Both the position numbers and the translations under genes were made by a program. Below are positions 33,009 through 46,698 of a stretch of 64,000 nucleotides of DNA, one piece after another; position 1 is the first letter of the stretch, and every line of letters begins with the position of its first letter. The DNA is taken from contig JAPDRO010000002.1 in assembly GCA_030247885.1 (NCBI GenBank), positions 310,001 through 374,000 on the forward strand. Reading direction: 5' to 3'. Below the pieces are notes generated by a model. That model was given only the letters and a program-made list of their open reading frames with translations. It had not been told where the DNA came from and made no database searches. The DNA comes from Taxawa tesnikishii (nom. ined.) (Eukaryota; Ascomycota; Dothideomycetes; Dothideales).

Positions 33009-34347
33009 ACTGCCGGCGTACGTGCTCTGGTGAATCATACCCGAATGTTGCAAAGGTGCAATGCGGCAATGCTGCTAAGAGGTAAAAACAGTGGATAGCG
33101 ACGAGTAGCCGTTCTCCATGTTTTTGATAAAAGGCTCGGAGTAAAACTCCGAAGGACCGAAGGCCACCTCGGAGAGATGACGCCGTACCAAATCACTCCT
33201 CGCCTGGGGTGCCAGAACCGGGCGAATCATTGAGCGTATGATGGCAACATGCGGATACGCGCATCGGTGCGAAGACCGTGTCCGATATCAACCCGGGGTT
33301 GTGTAACTACTCACTTATCCTTTCAGAAGCAGGCATTGCATGACCAAGCTTTTGGCGGCAGCGGATTGAGGCTTCTCGCCTGCGTTTCCATTGCTCTCGA
33401 GCAGCTGGTAGAGTATGTTGCTTGGGCTGAACACGGTCTCGCATTATCTGTAATGGACAGCGACGAACTTGTCCCGCGGGGAAGGGGGCGTGCCTCTTTG
33501 GGGTTTGGCGTTCCGTGGGACGAAAACGATCTTTCTTCTCGGTTTACGATCGAGACCACGAAAGGGTGCAGCTGAGCACTACGCCCATCGACCCAGTCAC
33601 GGTAACCCTGTGGCGAACAAGAAAGGACGCGGAAATACTAGACGCAAGGGACTCAACCTCCGGAGTTTCTTCCGGCACAATCACTTCCAGTGCGAGAAGG
33701 TGACGAAACAGCCTGTCACGAATAGGGAACTAACGAACGCGGGGAGATGGGGAAAGTTCCATCTAACACTGTTACAGCCTAAAGATAGGCCTAGGCTCAC
33801 GCCAAGAGATCACGTGCTACAACGCCCCAAGCGACATGAGAGGCGCATACTCGGGGACGACAGGGACTATCGTTTTGGGCCTATACACTTCTTCACAGCA
33901 GTAGTAGTTGTCAAGATATTCATGGTTGCTGAAAGGGTGTTGATCGCAAGTTCATGGTGTTACAAGGTAGCTCAGGGTACAAGATCACGTGCCATTGCGA
34001 ATCCTGATTCTTAGAGTTTGCGAACGAGTAGTCGCTGTTATCTCATGAATCATGTCCTCTTTCGAGCATCACGTGAATCGACTCATGATCCCTTGTCAGA
34101 CGTCCATCTTCACGTGATCCTCGGGAGAGGGTCTGGTTCATGAGATAAAGTCACTGCCCAAAACTGCTTTGCCACTCATTGAAAGGCCTATCGGGCGACT
34201 GTTGGTTGAGTAATGCTACACAAGAATGGAACATGATCCAAATCAGGGGTATCTAAACTTCTTATCCCAACCTCTATGCACGAGATGAGTAGTAATTACA
34301 AAGGCTATCAAGAAGAGCAGCACCGCCTGCCAGAGACGGAGCAATCC
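33009..34347. promoter_or_regulatory. Upstream region of the Zn2Cys6 gene, with CACGTG sites and a foldback element
   Basis: The interval holds the promoter of the Zn2Cys6 gene and the 3' flank of the mannosidase gene. Four CACGTG hexamers lie at 33811, 33986, 34070 and 34111, all preceded by AT or TT. The last two belong to the foldback element described separately. No protein gene is recognised. Confidence 0.5.
34030..34156. mobile_element. 111-bp palindromic MITE-like element with 8-bp flanking repeats
   Basis: The left end TTATCTCATGAA (34038-34049) is the exact inverted complement of the right end TTCATGAGATAA (34137-34148). The arms stay complementary with scattered mismatches for about 40 bp inwards. 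Each arm carries a CACGTG placed symmetrically, 32 bases from its own end (34070-34075 and 34111-34116). The element is directly flanked by AGTCGCTG (34030-34037) and AGTCACTG (34149-34156), an 8-bp direct repeat with one mismatch, the target-duplication length of hAT-type DNA transposons. No coding capacity. The terminal sequence is not one I recognise, so the superfamily is inferred from the duplication length alone. Confidence 0.65.
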
Positions 34348-36728
<2,381 letters not shown>

Positions 36729-37279
36729 GCCACAACTTGGGCGAGTTATCAGAAAGGAAGAAGAAGATGGACAGGATATGTAATCTGAACGAACGACGGA
36801 TGGAGCAGTGGAAAGAAGCGCGTGCTCGTTATTTACTAAAGTACATAACCACCGCCTCCAAACACGCCAATTGGTCTTTTCTGGGATTCAGGAGGAGGGA
36901 TTGCTTGGCGTAGATCACCTCCATGTTGTGGCTTGTCTCGCATGCATGGCTCCGAGCCCGTCCCGTTCTCCTTGACCTTAACCCAAAGCGTTTCCAGAGA
37001 CGGACGGCTGTGTATAGTAGGCATGACCACTGCACTCGGTCTGTCTCTGTACTACCAAGCGGATGGCCGACTCCACAGAGGTTTCACCGCTGTGATTTAC
37101 AGTGGGCTACTCGATTAGGTAACTCGATGAATGGAGCTCTCGTGATCTGCAGGGCTGCCTTGTTGTGACGCCATGACGTGAAATCGTCTTGTATAGAATA
37201 ACTGCTCCGTTGCAACTTCTACAAGTCTCTGCTTTCTTCCATTGTGTTTCTCAACAAATTGTTCCCTACAACGCTCGAG
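36729..37279. promoter_or_regulatory. Divergent upstream region, mannosidase and MBL hydrolase genes
   Basis: Head-to-head spacing of about 550 bp. No specific element recognised. Confidence 0.35.
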
Positions 37280-38561
37280 ATGAAAGACCTCGTAATAGAC
37301 CCATCCAGGAAGCTAGCGCCTACGCGCGACCACGAACACTTTCCTGACAGCCTGCCCCAAGCGAAGGAGACCAAGGTCCATCCGACAGTTTCAGGCGGTG
37401 AGAATGCAAGCATCTACTTTGTTGGCACTGCCACAACGATACTGTAAGCGAGCCTCCATCTCAACGACGACGCGATGGCTAACGTTCTGCAGAGAATGGG
37501 AAGGTATCCGCTTGATGACAGATGTATACCGAGGCCCTCTCCGTTTAGGCTTCCTTCATCTGACCTTCATCTCCAGCCAAACTTCCTGCATGCCGGCGAC
37601 CACGTCCACTTGGGACCGGGAGTACAAGGAACCCGCAAAACCAACCCTGCAATCGACCTTCACGAACTTCCACCCGTCGACGTTGTCCTGCTATCCCACT
37701 ACCATGCGTGAGCTTTTCCTTACTTGCCTTCCTTATACCCCTCTAACAGCCCCAGCGACCACTTTGATCAGAAAGTCGAGGCCTCCTTGCGGCGCTCTCT
37801 GCCGATCATTACGACACCGCACGCTAAAGGCTGCCTTACGGGCAAAGGAGACGACGAATCCTTTAGTGAAGTCTACGACCTTGACTTCTTTCAGAGCATG
37901 TACGTCGATGTGAAAAAGCAGTGGTCGAACCGCACCCCATCAATTAAAGTCACCGGAATGCCTGGCAAGCATGTACCGCCCGGGCCGCTGTCGGTGGCGA
38001 ACGAAATCCTGCATGCCGTCCCACCTACCAATGGCTGGATGCTTGAATTGGGGTATAAGCAAGGCAATGCAAGCGCTGACAGCTTCGACACTGGATACCG
38101 GTAAGAATCACATGAACCCCTTCTCGTATGGAAGGGACTTAGCCAGCTAACAGTGTCTCCTAGCATCTACATCTCAGGAGACACACTCATGATCGATGAG
38201 CTGAAGGAGATTCCAGAGCGATACAAGGGCCAGAATATCGATCTCATGCTGATCCATCTCGGCGGCACCACGATTCCTTCGCCCAAGGTGCCGCTGTTGA
38301 TGGTGACGATGGATGCCAAGCAAGGCATTGAACTCGTACGGCTGATCAATCCGGATGTCACGATCCCTGTCCATTACGAGTAAGCAATCTCAACGCTTTT
38401 GGGGAGCCAGAACCTCCAAGTACTGATGCGTATCTAGTGATTACGACGTCTTCTTATCTCCACTTGACGACTTCAAGAAAGTCATGGAGGAGGCCGGACT
38501 CTCCAACAAGGTCGTCTATCTTGACCGAAAGGATCAGTACAAGTTTGCAGTCCGCAACTGA
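37280..38561 (+). CDS. Metallo-beta-lactamase-fold hydrolase
   Basis: Six exons: 37280-37443, 37493-37523, 37577-37707, 37756-38100, 38164-38379 and 38438-38561, giving 336 residues. Exon 2 is only 31 nt. The zinc motif H-x-H-x-D-H is split by intron 3; joining at the CCCCAG acceptor yields SHYHADHFDQ, whereas the earlier CTAACAG acceptor would insert two residues and break the motif. Further zinc ligands fit ITTPHAKGCL, YISGDTLMIDE and IPVHYDDYDVF. The layout is like bacterial UlaG and fungal homologues of NAPE-PLD, i.e. hydrolysis of a phosphodiester or lactone; the substrate is unknown. No signal peptide, so cytosolic. Confidence 0.87.
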
Positions 38562-38791
38562 TCACACTGAGATTCGACCGAAGCGCATCTCGCATACTTG
38601 CTGAGACAATGGGTTGACTTTTGGAATGGTTTCTCGTATTCGCGATTAGTCGCTGAGATCTCGTACTCCGTAGCGAATCCTCCCAAATGCCAAATGAGCT
38701 CCTAGTGACCTGCTCGTGCATGTCTCAGCCCGACCAGATCAGATCTTGTGCTGCTCCTGAAAGACGCCCTCATCCCATCGTCAGAGCTCGT

Positions 38792-39321
38792 CTATTTGGC
38801 AACGCGCTTGCCCTTGAGGTTCTTCTTTGGGACGTCGGTGATGGTGAGCCCTGCGTTAGCCCGTATCAGCGGAAGATGTCCCCCAATGGCAAGCTTTCTG
38901 TCCATTGTCTCGTCGCAAGACTGGTGTGCGAAGGAATAGCTCCGCATACGATGGATTTGAGCGTACCTGGAGGAAGGGACTGCTTGAGCTTGTCGGCCTT
39001 GTCGGAGTCCTTCAGGACAAGGGTGTAGATGAAGCGGTGGCATCTAACCTTGAACTTGGTCTGGCTCTTCGCACCCTTGGTCTTCTTTATCCGTGCAGCT
39101 GTGAGCATATGGTGTCAGCCTGTTGCTCTCGTTGTCCATTCATTGATCCTCGATTGTCGTTCCCAATGCCCTCAAAGAATGCGCTTCGGGTTGGCCCTTC
39201 TCTCTTCCCCCTCCTCTCTCAATAGCAATGTAGAGTATGCGGGCGGATAAAACATACAGGAGGCATCCTTGCGGCGGCAGATCTCGATGAACTGCTTGAT
39301 ATCGGAAACTTCTTGAGGCAT
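38792..39321 (-). CDS. RPL38: Large ribosomal subunit protein eL38
   Basis: Cytosolic 60S protein, 84 residues.  Three exons: 39321-39258, 39098-38967 and 38850-38792; introns are 159 and 116 nt. The joined protein starts [20 protein letters not shown], has the core [20 protein letters not shown] and [16 protein letters not shown], and ends with the short Lys-rich tail [11 protein letters not shown] typical of filamentous ascomycetes. Introns longer than the window's average are usual in fungal ribosomal protein genes. Divergent from the small membrane protein gene with 259 bp between start codons, and convergent with the MBL hydrolase gene. Confidence 0.95.
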
Positions 39322-39580
39322 TTTGACTGATTTGGCTGGCGTGTATGCTACTGTTCGTCCAAAGCCCGACTGCTTTGAATATTGGTGGTTGTGCGGCGGT
39401 GCGCCAAGGCTCTTTTCCGCTGCGCTAACCCCGCTGACAGCATCGGCTGATGAACTAGCTGCTTCGGGTAAGACAGACAACATACAAGGCAACAGCAATA
39501 GGTGTTGTTACATTGTGTGCGTCGTCTTCTTGTCCGAAGTATCTACAAATGACAGATGCACCAGCTCGATTGACAACAAG

Positions 39581-40016
39581 ATGCCAACGCAACTCGACCG
39601 CGCTCTGCAATCCAAGGTTCGCTACTCGTAACCCACTGCGAAACACAGCTGACCGTTGCCACAGAATTTCTTCTTTGGCTTCGCAGGCATAATAACTGCT
39701 GTTGCAGCATGGGGTATCTGGGGCTCCGACGTGTTCCCTCAGCAGCCCGATCCCAAAGGCGGTGAGCTTCTACTTCCGCTATGTTACCAGCAATTGACCC
39801 GGGCTGATTGTTGTCATCTGAAGACCCGGAAGAATGGACAGAAGACGAGATGAGACGCTGGCTCAACGCGGTGAGTAGGCGATGTGAAGAGTCAGAACAG
39901 TGCCGGTGCAGAAAACAAACTAATGAGCGCAGCGTAATCTCATGGCGGGCAGCACTTCGACGAGGGAGGAGCTGTTGGCTCGGGTAAAGGCTAACATGCG
40001 TGCGCCAAAGACTTGA
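39581..40016 (+). CDS. Small single-pass membrane protein with an Ish1/HeH-like C-terminus
   Basis: Four exons: 39581-39616, 39665-39761, 39824-39870 and 39933-40016, giving 87 residues, too finely split to appear as one open frame. The order is a short polar start MPTQLDRALQSK, one hydrophobic segment FFFGFAGIITAVAAWGIWG, then DPEEWTEDEMRRWLNARNL and STREELLARVKANMRAPK. The Trp-x5-Arg/Lys-Trp-Leu and REELL-x-V-K pattern is that of the Ish1/Msc1-type helix-extended-helix motif found in stress and nuclear-envelope proteins. A mitochondrial or ER membrane location is possible; function unknown. Confidence 0.78.
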
Positions 40017-41911
40017 GAGTCTGCCTCATAGCTTGTTCCCCATATCGCTTTGTTAGTTGCGCTTCTGCAACCATCTCCAGTCACAGATGAAGACGTTGCA
40101 GACCGAACGCAAACCACGAGTTTTGTCACTGAATCATATGTACTCTCAAAGATTGCTTTGCCAAGTGGAAAATGTGTCATTGTAAGGCATTAACAATACT
40201 ACAACGCCCTTACCCCGTACCTTCATTTTTGGGAGCAATCTCTGTGTGTTGCCCTCCTCGCCAGGAGTGTGTCTAGTGCCAGAAAGAAACCTTACACAAT
40301 GGAAGACATAAATGCTTCACAGAAAGGAAGTCGATCTGTAGTAGTAATTTACCGTTGTCATACATGCTACCCTCGCACTGTCTCATCCATCCCACTCTTA
40401 CGCCGGCCCCCAACCTTGGCGGCCGCTGTAAGAAGCTTGAGGAGTCCGCATCTGGCTCTCCTCGTGCCCATATAGCAATGCCTCTGCCTTATGATAGCAG
40501 TTGGCTAGTTGTCTGAACTGACTAATTAGAACTCGGAGTACTTAGCAGAGATGCGGCCGAGGGGAAGTCCTAACGGTGTGAAGATAGGGCGGAGCGCTTG
40601 TCATTCACTTCCAAACGGATCGCTAATACACGGAAGCGAAACGACGGTAGAACGTTTCGTTGTCTGCAGAATCCAATATAAGGGCAAACTTGCGCTGCGA
40701 GCCAGTCCATATCTGCTGCCAGCAACCGGCAAGGAATGCACGTACGTGCGCATCCAGATTCCTGTAGGGACGACCATCCCGAGAGCCGAGACGTCGGAAT
40801 CGGTACGGCACAAGATCGTAGACCAATAATGCTTGCAGCCCACCGGACTCCTTGCCGCAAAGATGCAGGCAGCAACTCGTCGTGTCGCCAGTCTCGCCAA
40901 GTTTGGGAAATCTGGTAACGAAGGTCGGATAGTGGAGTAAGACCTTAAAGAGGCTTGTAAGGCTTCCAAATGGGGCGACGAGATGTTGCGGAAGAGCCGA
41001 CCAGCTTGGCAAAGGCTTTGGCAAGTTCAGGTTCAGTGAACCGGTGTTCGATACGGCACTGTTACGACGCGGAGGTTCTGGAGCGGTTGATTGAGGTTCA
41101 TTGGCCGAGTCGACAAAGTCTGTAACAGCAAGGCGCATAGTGGTCCCATGGTTGGAGGCAATGCGAGCAGAGCTTTCTTAGCCTTATGTCACTCAGTCGA
41201 TGGGTAGCGTCTGGACGGGATAGATGTCAGCCAAGCATACCACGCTTTCCCAATAGAAATTTGGAAGCGAACAGCGGGTAACGCCCGTGTAAAGCTCAGG
41301 TCAAACTACGGTAGAGGTCAGATAAAGTTCGAGTCCATCTCAAGTGGACTGAAACAGGGTTGAAGTGAAGTTCAAGTCATTCTGCTAAGTACGCGGCTCC
41401 ACATACAGCGGACGGCACGTTGGGTTAAACTTCTGTCAGACCGAGTCCTGGTTACAAACTCCACTAAGAGCCTCTGGAGTGAAAATATTCGGATTTTGCC
41501 GGCATGCGGGAAGTAGGTCGATCAGCCGAGCAATACGCTACGTTCCACCAATAGTCAATACGCCAGTTTTCGTTAAGCCCATAGGGTACGGAACGGCAGG
41601 CTGAAACGGGCATTAAGGATGTGGATCACCTCGGATTCGCAAGCTTCCGTAGAGGAAGAAGCGGCCGACCCCGAAGGCATACCCGTATTTGTTTTTGCGA
41701 TCCCGCAGTTTCGCTTCCTGCACCCGCGCAGAGTACGCAGAGTACGCAGATCAGATCACACCGGCCGCCGCTGCGGGACTGTGTTGATCTGCAAGCTTTA
41801 ACAGGACAACCGCTCGTCGACCGCAGAGCCTCAGACTTGCAGTACTGCTGCAACACAGCTGGCCTTGCCCCTCGCCTTAGGGACTGTACAAGTCCCCGCC
41901 GGAACGACCGC
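40017..41911. other. Gene-poor interval with one orphan frame
   Basis: Besides the candidate frame at 40623-41138, nothing recognisable is present. Around 41290-41380 the sequence is repetitive in small words (AAGTTCAAGTC, AAAGTTCGAGTC). A 9-base GTACGCAGA repeat occurs near 41730-41752. The promoter of the histidine kinase gene must lie at the right end. Confidence 0.4.
40623..41138 (-). CDS. Orphan open frame, uncharacterised
   Basis: An uninterrupted frame of 171 codons from ATG 41138 to TAG. Its C-terminal half has a plausible globular composition (YDLVPYRFRRLGSRDGRPY, RAFLAGCWQQIW), and its start is Pro/Ser/Asn-rich. I recognise no domain. The frame could be a lineage-specific gene, one exon of a longer gene, or chance. 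No intron signals were needed, and no neighbour suggests a role. Confidence 0.35.
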   Translation of the reverse strand: MRLAVTDFVDSANEPQSTAPEPPRRNSAVSNTGSLNLNLPKPLPSWSALPQHLVAPFGSLTSLFKVLLHYPTFVTRFPKLGETGDTTSCCLHLCGKESGGLQALLVYDLVPYRFRRLGSRDGRPYRNLDAHVRAFLAGCWQQIWTGSQRKFALILDSADNETFYRRFASVY

Positions 41912-44900
41912 ATGGAGCAAATAGCTGATCGGCGCTCGCTGCAGGAGCGGGCGCTGTCGCTTCAGGAACGAGAAATGCACAGGTCAGTACCAACTACAAG
42001 TGCTTGTATCCGACAAAAGGCTCACACCCTCAAATATATTTCCAGCCGTGGTTAGAGGCACATGGCTCTGGTCTCAATGTCGCTGCACATGTCGGAAGTA
42101 TCGCCGCCAACGACCTCCTCAACAAGGGGTACAGACCTCGATCCTCCCGAGACAAGGCCCTCACAGCGTTCGCCCAGCTGGCAACATTGCGCCTCAATGT
42201 CAAGCGTGCCATGATCTCTTTGATTGACAGCACTCACCAATATGTCCTGGCCGAGGCAACGAAGACACTATCACTAGCAGACGACACTCGCTTCGACAAA
42301 GGGGATCAGCTGTGGTTGGGCAGTACTGTCCTTGCGCGGGAGGATGCGGTTTGCAGCATCTGCTTCACGGAGACAATCAACGTTGAGGACAGAGACGGAC
42401 ACGGCAAGACCGTGAGGGCAGCATGCATTCCCGATATGCGAGAGGACCCTCGTTTCAGCACCAAACCGTACGTCGAGAACAAACAAGTCATGTTCTATGC
42501 GGGAGTCCCGATCCTTTCAAGGAATGGTATAGCCATCGGATCATACGCCGTCTCCAATGATGCGCCTCGTGACATGTTGACCCTTGAAGAAACTGACGCC
42601 ATGCGCGATATCGCGTTAGCTATCATGGACCATCTGGAGTGGGCTAGGGACCGGGTTGACCGCTATAAAGGAGAGAAGATTGTGAGGGGACTCGCGGATT
42701 TTATTGATGGATCCTCTGCACCGCGGATCAAGCCTTCGGAAGAAGACACCAACAAGGTCATTGAGGGGACGACGCTGCCAAAAGATACCTCCGCCGACGA
42801 ATCTCAGCATGGTTCTGGGTTACGGCCCGAGAAGAAGTATCTTCGCCCCGGTTCGAGAACCCAACGACGACCTGGTTCCCGTGCTGGCTCTCCCGACAAT
42901 GCACGAAGCCAACCAGACAGCCCGAACCCAGCAAAGTCCCCACCTAACGCTAATGAAAACAAGGGTGATGGTTTAGTACGTATGCTTGACCGGGCAGCGA
43001 CCATACTTCGCGAATCAACCTTAGCGGATGGCGTTGTGTTCTTTGGATCAATGGCAAGCCACCTCACGAACAGCAGGTCGACCATGGATACCCTGCAGGC
43101 CACAGGCGCCCCAGAGATATCATCGCCTTCCTCCAGAACCAAGAGTGACATAAAGAGTGACAGTGAGGATTTGACTACGAAATCTCAACAAGGCATGGAT
43201 CCTTACGACGTGGATACTTCCGATTCTGATGCCAATTCAACCAAATATTGTAGGATCATGGGCCTTTCGCTCGCTAAGGAGGCTGAGAAAGAGTCTAAGC
43301 TTCTGCGAAGCTCCGCGTTTTCCGTTAACAGTCTGGAGAAGTATTTCGAGAAGTTCCCTCACGGTAAATCCTTTCACTTCACTGACCAAGGCGCTGGATT
43401 GTCTTCCTCCGATGATGAATTCAGCGATGCTGGCCGACGACGAGGATACAACTCCAAAGGGTCCGGCACAGACGGCCAAGAGGATAGGCACGAAAAAATG
43501 CGTCAGAAGAAGTTATCAAACGGAAGAAGCGGAACCAGATAAATCATTCAGAACTGCTTAAAAATTGCCCGGAATCCGCAACCTGATATTCCTTCCACTC
43601 TGGGACTTTATAGATGAGAAATGGGTTGCCGGTGGCTTCATCTGGACGTGTACACCTGGTCGCATGATGAACCTTGATGACGATCTCTCCTATCTCCGAG
43701 CTTTTGGCAACGCCATAATGAGCGAGGTTGCTCGTATGAACGCGCTCAAAGATGACAAAGCCAAGACGACATTCATCGCTTCGATGTCGCACGAGCTTCG
43801 CTCGCCTTTGCATGGCATTTTAGGCAGTGTGGAGTTTCTGCAAGACACTGCGGCAGATGCATACCAGTCAGGTTTGATCACATCTATTGCTACTTGTGGA
43901 AAGACGCTACTGGACACGCTCGATCACGTCCTGGATTATGCAAAAATAAATAAACTGGGAAGATCAAAACTCCGGAAGCAAGTCAAGCAGCGAGGCCTGT
44001 CGAGCGGCTCCGACAACAGGGATACGTCGACGGAGAGTTTGAATATAATAGCCGAAGTTGATTTAGGCCTTCTTGTGGAGGAGGTCGTCGAAGCCGTGTG
44101 TGCAGGCCACCAATTCAAGAAGATGCACACGGGCGAACTATCTAGCCTGCCTTCATATTCGAACACGGAATCGGCGCTAAATGCTGTCGCCTCTTCTAAC
44201 CTGGCGGCTGGGGAGTCCAGAAAGCACCCCTCACAGAAGGGAGCTGTGGCGGTTTTGCTCGACGTCAGTCCGCGTACCAGTTGGATGGTTCGAACACAGC
44301 CTGGAGCTTTGAGGAGGATTATTATGAATCTCCTTGGTAACTCACTGAAGTACACTAGCTCCGGATTCGTTGCCGTTTCCCTCCGGGCCGAGCATGCAAG
44401 CATGCAAAGTTCGCAATCTAAGATTCGTGCCGTTATTCGGGTGGTTGACTCTGGTAAAGGCATGTCAGAGGACTACCAGAAAAACCGGCTTTTCGTACCC
44501 TTCAGTCAGGAAGATCCATTTCAACCAGGAACTGGATTGGGGCTCAGCATCGTCAAGCAGATTGTAGAATCACTCGGCGGTTCCATTGAACTCAAGAGCG
44601 TGCAAGACGTTGGGACGGAGATTGATGTCACATTAAGTTTACTAGCAGCAGAGAACCCAGTTCAGGAACCCGAGAGAGGCATCATGGATGTCACCGAGCG
44701 CACGAAAGGCCTTAAACTCTGTCTTCTGGATCCTAATCGAGAGAAGCAACGGCCAGCAAACGACCATATTGCTCGACTGGATACAGTCCTTGGTGAAGTA
44801 TGTGCTGGTTGGTTCAAAATGGACATCGTCCAAGCACAAACTATGGAGAAGGTCGATGGAGATATGTTTGTCTACACTGAGCCGCCGTCCGTGGAATACC

Positions 44901-45901
44901 TGCTCGAACACCATGGTAAAGCCTACAAGGAGCGTAAGAGCGGCAAAGAGAAGCCCCTTATCATTGTCTGCATGAACGCCGCCGAAGCAATCACCATATC
45001 CGGAAACCATCTTAAGAAACTATCAGAGCTTGGGCGAATAGTCGAAGTGATACCTCAACCGTATGTGCATTTTACATGCTACGTGCATCCTACTGTCGTC
45101 GCTAACACGTAGCACAGGTGTGGTCCGCGCAAACTCGCCAGAGTCCTACAGCACTGTCTCCGCCGTGTTGACGAGATATCCGATAATCCTCCAGAAAGGA
45201 AGCCAGTATCTCCGCCCACATCTCCTAAGGTGGCAAGCCAGCGTAGCGTGGATCCAAGCTCCGAATCCGACGTGACAAGCCCGCCAGTGCTCACGCCTTC
45301 CATCCGAATGCGGGATCCGCTCAGCCGCGAGTCTTCTTTGCGGAAAATCAATGATAACAGACCAGGTAACATGGCGCCACCCAGCGTCGCAGTCTCATTC
45401 CCCGTGCCGCCGCCCCTTAACCCGGACGCTCCAAGCAAAGACCTGCAAGCAATGGAAAAGGGGTCACCGCAGGAACCGCGTCCCGGCGTGCCGCACCTCT
45501 TGCTCGTGGACGACAATCGCATTAACCTACAACTGCTCATCATGTTCATGAAGAAGCACAAGTTCACCTATCGCGAGGCTTCGAACGGGCAAGAGGCCCT
45601 GGATACCTATATCCGCGAGTGTGGCCCACAGCAGGATGACTCGGCCACCTCTCGCCGCCGCTTTGATTTTGTGCTGATGGACATCAGTATGCCGATCATG
45701 GATGGATTCGAGGCCACGCGCCGCATTCGTGCGTTCGAGGAGGAACACTCACTCAAGAAGACGACGGTGATTGCGCTGACGGGTCTTGCGAGCGCTCAGG
45801 CGCAGCAAGAGGCCGAAGGCTCCGGCGTCGATATCTACTTGCCTAAACCGGTCAAATTCCAGGAACTTAGGCAGTTGCTGGGCGACCACAAGTCTTCATG
45901 A
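41912..45901 (+). CDS. Cytosolic hybrid histidine kinase (GAF-HisKA-HATPase-REC), two frameshifts
   Basis: A phosphorelay sensor of about 1290 residues that would pass phosphate to an Ypd1-type protein. Modelled exons: 41912-41986, 42046-45060 and 45118-45901; the 5' exon is tentative. Domains in order: GAF (about residues 60-230, LNVKRAMISLIDS to RDIALAIMDHLEW), a long Ser/Pro-rich linker, a second GAF-like part with NLIFLPLWDFIDEKW, HisKA with the H-box SMSHELRSPLHGIL, HATPase with the N-box NLLGNSLKYTSSGF and G-box GTGLGLSIVKQIV, and a receiver with LLLVDDNRIN, the phospho-acceptor LMDISMPIMDGF and YLPKPVKF. No membrane segment. Two length changes, in runs A6 (43493-43498) and A5 (43560-43564), interrupt the linker; one added base in each gives a total divisible by three. 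Confidence 0.86.
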
Positions 45902-46698
45902 ATTGCATGCGTCATATTCGCGATGCCGTCAGAGATTGTGTCAAGAGCATGAAAATTGACGTGGGCGTGCCCATATCTCCATCGAGCGCCAGAATCACCC
46001 TTCACTTACGCCACGCCTGATCTTGGATGACCAACCGTGCGCACGAGCAGCACTCGACTGCGGTTACCCCTCGGAAACCAGGATCAACGCCGGAAGGCCT
46101 CAGGGATAGACGAATGGCTTGGGTCTTTACAACATCCAGCGCCTTGCTGTTCGTATCTTTGCAGGTCATCCTTCTCCGCTGTTCTGTTCATGCATATCGA
46201 TGAATTTCCGTTTCTGCTTCGTTCCCATTCCTGGCTTACTTACCCTTCGAGATTTTTTTGTCACCTTTTACAATATGGCGTGAAGATTGATTGTCAGGAT
46301 AGAGAATTGGTCGAGGGTCACTTTCGCGCGAGGAACTCACATGATGATGAGTTCTGATGCATCTGTGTCAAGGAGTCTGGCGCTTGGACAGGATATACGG
46401 GTTTGATATCAACGGCGCAATGCCGTCACACCGGGATAGAGTACAGGTTCAATCGATTGCAGTAGAAATCCAGAGAACGCAAGTTTAAAATATGAGTATT
46501 TTGGCAAATATTATAATAACCGCGAGACACCGTCAACACTTGCGCAGGTCTCATGCATATCAAAACAAGGGATGATGCCAAACATAGGCCTCTTCCAAAC
46601 GAACAACAAGATGGATCCGATTCTTCGACAACCCCAACCGTTTTGGAAACAGCAACCAAGAGGCAAAAAAGAATAGGGTAGGTAGGAAAGAACACGGT
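45902..46698. other. Intergenic between convergent genes
   Basis: It holds the 3' regions of the histidine kinase and Izh3-like genes. No gene recognised; AT-rich around 46480-46520. Confidence 0.35.

Noticed and set aside
33009-34347. A remnant of a larger autonomous transposon around the foldback element
   Set aside because: No transposase-like frame is present in the interval.
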